NCBI GenBank assembly: GCA_003854995.1
Contig: RQOI01000166.1
Location: forward strand, 1-11,097
DNA: 11,097 nt
Reading direction: 5' to 3'
Source: Candidatus Zhuqueibacterota bacterium
GTDB taxonomy: Bacteria > Zhuqueibacterota > Zhuqueibacteria > Residuimicrobiales > Krinioviventaceae
Below the pieces are notes generated by a model. That model had not been told where the DNA came from. It was given only the letters and a program-made list of their open reading frames with translations, and searched no databases. The position numbers and the translations under genes are program-made. Within the stretch, counting starts at the first letter, position 1. The number at the start of each line of letters is the position of its first letter. Positions 7,100-11,097 of the stretch are shown in pieces.

Positions 7100-9334
7100 T
7101 TATGGCCAGATGAATTCCAACGCATCTTTTTTGAGAGTAATTCGCACGCTGCCGCCTTTTGCCAGTTTGCCAAAGAGGATTTCATCAGCCAGCACAGACT
7201 TTATGTTCTCCTGAATGACGCGATCCAGCGGACGGGCGCCGAAGACCGGGTCATATCCCTGGTGCGCCAGCCAGGTCGTGGCTTCGGGATCCAGTTGAAT
7301 GGTCACCCTCTTGTCGATGAGCTGAATTTCAAGCTCGCGGATGAATTTCAGCACGATCTGCTCCATTATGGCCATGTCGAGATGGTTGAAATGGATGATC
7401 CCGTCGAGCCGATTGCGAAATTCGGGACTGAAGTGCTTCTCAATTGCTTTGTTGCTCGTGTTTCCGGTCGGCTCGCCAAAGCCGATGCCGCGCGAGCTCA
7501 TCTCGCGCGCGCCGGCGTTGGAGGTCATGATCAGAATCGTGTTGCGAAAATCGGCCTTTCTGCCTGTATTATCGGTCAGGGTGCCATGATCCATTACTTG
7601 CAGCAGTATATTGAATATATCCTGGTGCGCCTTTTCAATCTCGTCCAGCAGCAAGACAGTATAGGGGTGTTTGCGAATCGCGTCCGTCAGCAAGCCGCCC
7701 TGGTCAAAGCCAACATATCCTGGCGGCGCGCCGATGAGTCTGGCAACGGCGTGCTTTTCCATATATTCGCTCATATCAAAACGCTCGAAATGCACGCCCA
7801 GCTGAATGGCCAGTTGTCGAGCGACTTCTGTCTTGCCGACGCCGGTTGGACCGGTGAAGAGAAAATTGCCGATCGGTTTTTCCGGCCGTCCCAGGCCGGC
7901 GCGGCCGCGTTTGATGGCAGCGACGATCGATTCAATGGCGTGATCCTGGCCGTAGATGCAGCTTTTGAGACCCTCCTCGAGGAACTGCAACTGCTGTTTC
8001 TCGGATAAAGTGGCCCTCTTCGCCGGCACACGGGCGATGCGGGCGATGACTCGCTCAATATCAGCAACTCCTACCGTGCTGCGCTTCTTCTGCCGCGACT
8101 GCAGACGAAAAGAAGCACCGGCTTCATCCATCACATCAATTGCCTTGTCCGGCAGGAAACGATCGTTGATGTATTTAGCTGACAGCTCAACCGCTGCTTG
8201 AAGTGCTGGTCGGGTGTATTTCACCTTGTGGAACTCTTCGTAGCGCGACTTGAGGCCGTTCAGTATCTGCACGGTCTCTTCGATGGATGGCTCAATGATT
8301 TCGATCTTTTGAAATCGGCGGGAAAAGGCGTGATCTTTTTCAAAGTGATTTTTATATTCATCGTAGGTGGTCGAACCGATGCAGCGCACCTCGCCCGCGG
8401 CGAGAAAGGGTTTCAGGATATTCGACGCGTCCATGGAGCTGCCAGTGGTCGAGCCGGCGCCCACGACGGTGTGGATTTCATCGATGAACAGGATGGCATT
8501 GTCGCGCTGCTGCAATTCAGCGATGACGTTTTTGAGTCGCGCTTCAAAATCGCCGCGAAACTTTGTCCCGGCCAGCAGCGCGCCCATATCGAGCGCCCAG
8601 ATCTCCGCATCCTCGAGCAGATCCGGCACATCGCCCTGGTGTATGCGCAAGGCGAGGCCTTCGGCGATGGCTGTTTTGCCGACGCCAGACTCACCGACAA
8701 AGATGGGATTGTTCTTTGTCCGGCGGCACAGGACATGCAGGGTGCGATCGATTTCATTCATTCGCCCGATGAGCGGATCGATCTTGCCTTTTGCCGCTTT
8801 TTCGATCAGATTGATGGCATAACTCTCCAGCGCTCCTCTTTTCTTCTGTGCACCCTTTGCAGCCGCCGCTTCTTCCTCCTCATCCTGATTTTCGTCCACC
8901 ATACTGTCCATGCTGTGCGAAATATACTCGAGAATATCCAGTCGGCTGATGCCCTCGCAGGCAAGATAGTAGGCCGCAAAGGAGTGCGGCTCCTCAAAGA
9001 TGGACGCCAGAATATCACCGAAATTCACGACATCCCCCTCCGATCGTTCGACATGCACGATGGCCCTCTGAATGACGCGTTGAAAGCCGAGCGACTGCTG
9101 CGGCTGCATCTTTGCATCCCCCGCCATTTTCTGCAGCTTGTTCTGGAAAAAATCCTCGAGATTCTCCCGCAGACTCTCCACATCGCCACCGCACGCCTGA
9201 ATGATCTCCGCGCCCTGCGCACTGGAGAGCACTGCATATAAAATGTGCTCAGGCGTCGCAAACTCGTGCTCGCGTTTGTGCGCTTCGCGCAAGGCCACCT
9301 GCAGGGTCATCTGCAATTCCATCGCCAACATCAT
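7100..9334 (-). CDS. clpA: ClpA, AAA+ unfoldase subunit of the ClpAP protease
   Basis: Cytosolic double-ring AAA+ ATPase that unfolds substrates and feeds them to ClpP. Length 744 residues, close to E. coli ClpA. The N-domain (about 1-145) is the ClpS docking domain; it is followed by an acidic/Ala linker (148-166). D1 has Walker A GESGVGKT (214-221), pore loop GTKFRGDFE (257-264 region), Walker B ILFIDE (281-286) and arginine fingers in FSRRF (337-341). D2 has Walker A GPTGVGKT (495-502), pore loop GYVGF (539-543), Walker B VLLLDE (560-565) and sensor 2 GARP (699-702). The IGF tripeptide for ClpP docking is at 617-619. No ClpB/ClpC-type middle domain is present. The ATG follows the clpS stop with no gap (TAGATG) and is preceded by GGAGGAAG. 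clpP is not in the window and must be elsewhere. Confidence 0.97.
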   Translation of the reverse strand: MMLAMELQMTLQVALREAHKREHEFATPEHILYAVLSSAQGAEIIQACGGDVESLRENLEDFFQNKLQKMAGDAKMQPQQSLGFQRVIQRAIVHVERSEGDVVNFGDILASIFEEPHSFAAYYLACEGISRLDILEYISHSMDSMVDENQDEEEEAAAAKGAQKKRGALESYAINLIEKAAKGKIDPLIGRMNEIDRTLHVLCRRTKNNPIFVGESGVGKTAIAEGLALRIHQGDVPDLLEDAEIWALDMGALLAGTKFRGDFEARLKNVIAELQQRDNAILFIDEIHTVVGAGSTTGSSMDASNILKPFLAAGEVRCIGSTTYDEYKNHFEKDHAFSRRFQKIEIIEPSIEETVQILNGLKSRYEEFHKVKYTRPALQAAVELSAKYINDRFLPDKAIDVMDEAGASFRLQSRQKKRSTVGVADIERVIARIARVPAKRATLSEKQQLQFLEEGLKSCIYGQDHAIESIVAAIKRGRAGLGRPEKPIGNFLFTGPTGVGKTEVARQLAIQLGVHFERFDMSEYMEKHAVARLIGAPPGYVGFDQGGLLTDAIRKHPYTVLLLDEIEKAHQDIFNILLQVMDHGTLTDNTGRKADFRNTILIMTSNAGAREMSSRGIGFGEPTGNTSNKAIEKHFSPEFRNRLDGIIHFNHLDMAIMEQIVLKFIRELEIQLIDKRVTIQLDPEATTWLAHQGYDPVFGARPLDRVIQENIKSVLADEILFGKLAKGGSVRITLKKDALEFIWP

Positions 9335-9646
9335 CTATGCTTCCTCCAGACTGCTCCTGAGTGGGAACTGGTTTTGTTTCGCCAACCAGTGCACCTGCGC
9401 CACTTTGGTCTCCGCCACATCGTAAGGATAAACGCCACAGATGCCGACGCCCTGCTGATGAACGTTCAGCATGATGCGAGTGGCTTCGGGCAGGCTTTTA
9501 TAGAATATCGTCTCCAGCACCTGCACGACAAACTCCATGGTCGTATAGTTGTCATTGTGCAGCAGCACTTTGTAGAGTTTCGGCTCCTCGATATCGATGT
9601 CCTGTTGAGTGACGACATCGCTTTGCCTGTCACTTTGCGCGCCCAT
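9335..9646 (-). CDS. clpS: ClpS, N-degron adaptor of ClpAP
   Basis: Small cytosolic adaptor (103 residues) that binds proteins with destabilising N-terminal residues and hands them to the ClpA N-domain. The flexible N-terminal arm is about 1-22. The fold starts at LYKVLLHNDNYTTMEFV. Aligned by eye to E. coli ClpS, the amino-acid pocket residues are all kept: N31, D32, T35, M37, V40 (N34, D35, T38, M40, V43 in E. coli), then M59, V62 and H63 in IMLNVH. The GVGICGVY and DVAETKVAQV blocks of the family follow. The retained Met37 matches the gatekeeper of bacterial ClpS that favours large hydrophobic N-termini. It is the first gene of the minus-strand series. The only good start is ATG 9646, but the nearest GGAGG (9649-9653) is just 2 nt away, so initiation may be weak. 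No credible upstream in-frame start was found. Confidence 0.97.
   Translation of the reverse strand: MGAQSDRQSDVVTQQDIDIEEPKLYKVLLHNDNYTTMEFVVQVLETIFYKSLPEATRIMLNVHQQGVGICGVYPYDVAETKVAQVHWLAKQNQFPLRSSLEEA
9340..9347 (-). promoter_or_regulatory. Shine-Dalgarno of clpA inside the end of clpS
   Basis: GGAGGAAG on the minus strand lies 5 nt before the clpA ATG and within the last codons of clpS. With the abutting TAG-ATG junction this indicates translational coupling of adaptor and unfoldase. Confidence 0.7.
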
Positions 9647-9698
9647 GGCCTCCGACCCATTTGCAGGAATTAAACTGCCAGAAAAGGAACTTTTGTCT

Positions 9699-9715
9699 AT
9701 TTAACAAATTTAACA
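9699..9715. repeat. 8-bp direct repeat ATTTAACA, period 9
   Basis: ATTTAACA occurs at 9699-9706 and again at 9708-9715, read on the minus strand as TGTTAAAT-T-TGTTAAAT. It lies 53-69 nt upstream of the clpS start, within the expected promoter zone. It could be a tandem regulator site, part of a -10 region, or chance in AT-rich sequence. Confidence 0.45.
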
Positions 9716-9728
9716 GCGAAAAGGATTC

Positions 9729-9751
9729 AATTTAAAAACAATTTTTAAATT
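9729..9751. repeat. Perfect 10-bp AT-only inverted repeat
   Basis: AATTTAAAAA (9729-9738), spacer CAA (9739-9741), TTTTTAAATT (9742-9751). The arms match perfectly, and the next pair (9728 C, 9752 T) does not. The centre lies 94 nt upstream of clpS and 154 nt upstream of the barrel gene. With no G or C in the arms it is not a usual terminator stem. A dimeric regulator operator or an upstream-element-like AT tract is possible, as is chance. Confidence 0.5.
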
Positions 9752-9816
9752 TCATCGTTTTTTCTTGATCTTGTGCAGTAAAAGCCGAACAAAAAGAGGC
9801 GCGTTCACCGCTATTT

Positions 9817-9845
9817 TGACGGAATATTTGGCCCGAATAAATGAT
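9817..9845 (+). promoter_or_regulatory. Possible sigma-70-like promoter of the barrel gene
   Basis: TTGACG (9817-9822; 5 of 6 to TTGACA) is followed after 17 nt by AATGAT (9840-9845; 4 of 6 to TATAAT). Transcription would start near 9852, giving a leader of about 42 nt before ATG 9894. The host lineage may not use this consensus, so this is tentative. Confidence 0.3.
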
Positions 9846-9893
9846 TTTAGAGAGTAATTTGCTGCACTTAACATCCAGTCTGGAGACAATACG

Positions 9894-10496
9894 ATGAAAA
9901 AGTTGATGATGTACGCCGGGCTATTCCTTTTGATAATCGCCAGCAATTCTTTCGCCCTCATCGGCCTGCGCGTTGGCGCAAATGCCAACATCACCCAACC
10001 CAGTGCGACGATCGCGTTCGAGCAGCTGACAAATGAATCCTTCAATCCCACCGGATTTGGGGTCACAGCATTCGCGATGGCGGATCTCATGCTGCTGAAA
10101 ATAACCGCCGATGTCGGCTATATTGACTTTGGCGAGCAGTCGTATGAGTGGACTGCGCCGATAGATTTTCCGACAACGATGAAAAAGGTCTCAGCCCAGG
10201 CGAAAGTGACCGCAATCCCGATTCTCGTCGGCCTGCGCTGGGAAGTGGGTTTGCCAGTCGGCCCGAAATTTCATTTCGGCTTTCAGGCAGGCGTTCACAA
10301 TTTCACCTATACGTACGAAGGGACGGCCATCGAGACGATATTTGTAGATGAAACGCAGACCAGCACCGAATTCAGCATCGCCCCCATCATCGGCTTGCGC
10401 TGGAGCGCGCTCGAGGCATCGCTCCTCTATATGGTTGTCGAAGACTTTAATTACGTCGGACTGCGACTGGGATATACTTTTGGATTCGGCATCTGA
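9894..10496 (+). CDS. Exported outer-membrane beta-barrel protein, family unassigned
   Basis: A 200-residue protein with a clear signal peptide: MKK, hydrophobic LMMYAGLFLLIIA, and probable cleavage after SFA (residue 21). The mature 179 residues show alternating hydrophobic/polar stretches with Gly and aromatic residues, such as LIGLRVGANANI, LKITADVGYIDFGEQ, PILVGLRWEVG, FHFGFQAGVHNFTY and VGLRLGYTFGFGI. This pattern is typical of small 8-stranded outer-membrane barrels (opacity/OmpW-like porin families). The C-terminal residue is Ile rather than the classical Phe, although aromatics sit in the last strand. GGAG lies 9 nt before the ATG. It is transcribed alone, divergently from clpS and convergently with the M16 peptidase. 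No function can be assigned beyond membrane barrel. A lipid-handling, adhesion or porin role would be a guess. Confidence 0.75.
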   Translation: MKKLMMYAGLFLLIIASNSFALIGLRVGANANITQPSATIAFEQLTNESFNPTGFGVTAFAMADLMLLKITADVGYIDFGEQSYEWTAPIDFPTTMKKVSAQAKVTAIPILVGLRWEVGLPVGPKFHFGFQAGVHNFTYTYEGTAIETIFVDETQTSTEFSIAPIIGLRWSALEASLLYMVVEDFNYVGLRLGYTFGFGI

Positions 10497-10605
10497 TTTC
10501 GCTCCTCGTTCCCGAAAAAAAGATGACGCCGATCTGCATGCGCTGATAGTTCACCCGGCAGCTGTCCAAACTCTTCTTTCGACGCGGCTGTGAGCGTGCG
10601 TTTGA
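10497..10605. other. Convergent intergenic gap without a clear terminator
   Basis: These 109 nt lie between the stop of the barrel gene (plus) and the stop of the M16 peptidase (minus). Short self-complementary patches exist (CAGCTG; ACGC-GCGT near 10579-10592), but none forms a strong stem followed by a T-run on either strand. No small ORF looks convincing. Confidence 0.6.
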
Positions 10606-11097
10606 TTATTTTTTCTCCGGCAACAGGACAAATCGCGACACATTCTGCTCATTGAAATAGCGAAGCGCCGCATCTTGAATGATCTCTCTGGACAACGTTG
10701 CGACCTGTTCGGGCACTTTGATGATCAACTCATGGTCATAGTTCGCCCAATAGGCATTGCCTAAACGATCATTCCACCAGCTGTTCTCCCGCACATCCGT
10801 CTCAAAGGAGCGCAACTGGCTTTCACGAATTTTAACGAGATCCAGATCATCCGGGCCGGCATTTTTGACGCTGTCAATGACCGAAAAGACGGCGGCGGTC
10901 AATTCATCGACGCGCGAGGGCTCACAACCCCAGCGGATGCTGATGCGGTAGCGCTCCCGCGGCGTGAACCAACTCTCCGCAGACAGGCTGACGCCATAAG
11001 TGCCGCTCTTTTCTTCGCGTACAGTCTCGCGCAGTTTGATGCGCAGGAGTTGCGCCAGGGATTCAAAGGCGTAATTGTTCTCGCGAGACCACTCATA
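10606..11097 (-). CDS. M16-family zinc peptidase (PqqL-like), C-terminal 163 residues
   Basis: Only the end of the gene is in the window. The frame is open to the right edge, with no start needed inside; a TTG at 10902 is internal. The visible part is the last inactive lobe of a two-half M16 peptidase. It begins with the YAFESLAQLLRIKLRETVRE stretch, then EEKSGTYGVSLSA, PRERYRISIRWGCEP, ENSWWNDRL, and ends RYFNEQNVSRFVLLPEKK. R27 and Y34 of the fragment (R-x6-Y) fit the substrate-holding Arg/Tyr pair of this fold. Full family members are about 900-950 residues, usually exported, with the zinc motif HxxEH in the first half, which is not visible here. It is probably a periplasmic or membrane-attached oligopeptidase. 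It converges on the barrel gene and is not part of the clpS series. Confidence 0.92.
   Translation of the reverse strand, partial: YEWSRENNYAFESLAQLLRIKLRETVREEKSGTYGVSLSAESWFTPRERYRISIRWGCEPSRVDELTAAVFSVIDSVKNAGPDDLDLVKIRESQLRSFETDVRENSWWNDRLGNAYWANYDHELIIKVPEQVATLSREIIQDAALRYFNEQNVSRFVLLPEKK

Larger units (their letters stand above)
1..9646 (-). other. Probable operon: clpS-clpA-C25 peptidase-aldolase-phosphatase-kinase-porter
   Basis: Seven co-directional genes are separated by 0, 40, 16, 40, 11 and 66 nt in transcription order. No intrinsic terminator (GC hairpin plus T-run) was seen in any gap, and no internal promoter is obvious. Close spacing supports co-transcription. The functional shift between the peptidase and the aldolase leaves open an internal promoter inside the peptidase gene. 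Confidence 0.5.
9647..9893. promoter_or_regulatory. Divergent intergenic region between clpS and the barrel gene
   Basis: These 247 nt must hold the promoters for clpS (minus) and the beta-barrel gene (plus). The part from about 9,690 to 9,760 is strikingly A+T-rich against GC-richer coding DNA on both sides, and holds the inverted and direct repeats listed separately. No ORF here looks real. No convincing sigma-70 pair was found for clpS. Confidence 0.6.

Noticed and set aside
7060..7185. In-frame N-terminal extension of the C25 peptidase from ATG 7185
   Set aside because: It overlaps the end of clpA, has no secretion character, and would bury the clear signal peptide that begins at 7059.
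9752..10090. Minus-strand 112-codon frame between clpS and the barrel gene
   Set aside because: It overlaps the start of the barrel gene antisense. Its sequence is low-complexity basic at the end and has no family features or ribosome site that I can support.
10899..11096. Minus-strand 65-codon frame at the right edge
   Set aside because: It is out of frame with the M16 peptidase, whose continuous translation through this stretch (for example EEKSGTYGVS) is clearly the real one.

Overview
The window reads as chromosomal DNA from a Gram-negative-type bacterium with an outer membrane. The evidence is a secreted peptidase of about 140 kDa with a FlgD-like carboxy-terminal tail, a small outer-membrane beta-barrel protein and a two-domain M16 peptidase. 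C25 (gingipain/PorU-type) peptidases with this kind of tail are typical of the FCB superphylum (Bacteroidota, Calditrichota, KSB1-like and Ignavibacteria-like lineages). FCB is the best guess, but no rRNA or marker gene settles it. Coding regions have mixed, moderately GC-rich composition. The one regulatory-looking gap (about 9,660-9,890) is much richer in A and T. I saw no insertion sequences, phage genes, tRNAs or CRISPR arrays.

From 9,646 down to the left edge, seven genes lie head to tail on the minus strand with gaps of 0 to 66 nt. In transcription order they are clpS, clpA, a C25-family secreted peptidase, a class II ketose-bisphosphate aldolase, a CbbY-type HAD phosphatase, a PfkB-family sugar kinase and an MFS sugar porter that runs off the left edge. 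The first three concern protein turnover or processing: the N-degron adaptor, its AAA+ unfoldase, and a surface or sortase-like cysteine peptidase. The last four look like a sugar uptake and breakdown module: import, phosphorylation, phosphate-ester handling and aldol cleavage. All seven could share one transcript. Alternatively, internal promoters could separate the proteolytic part from the sugar part, and the sequence alone does not decide.

To the right of clpS is a 247-nt divergent intergenic region holding a perfect 10-bp AT-only inverted repeat and an 8-bp direct repeat. It leads on the plus strand to a 200-residue exported beta-barrel protein. The window ends with the carboxy-terminal 163 residues of an M16 (PqqL-like) zinc peptidase on the minus strand, converging on the barrel gene across 109 nt with no recognisable terminator.

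Most genes belong to well-known families and have intact catalytic residues. I did not find a clearly new system. The points most worth a second look are the clpSA-to-sugar-catabolism gene order, the PorU-like peptidase, and a RuBisCO-type housekeeping phosphatase (CbbY family) sitting with an aldolase rather than with Calvin-cycle genes.
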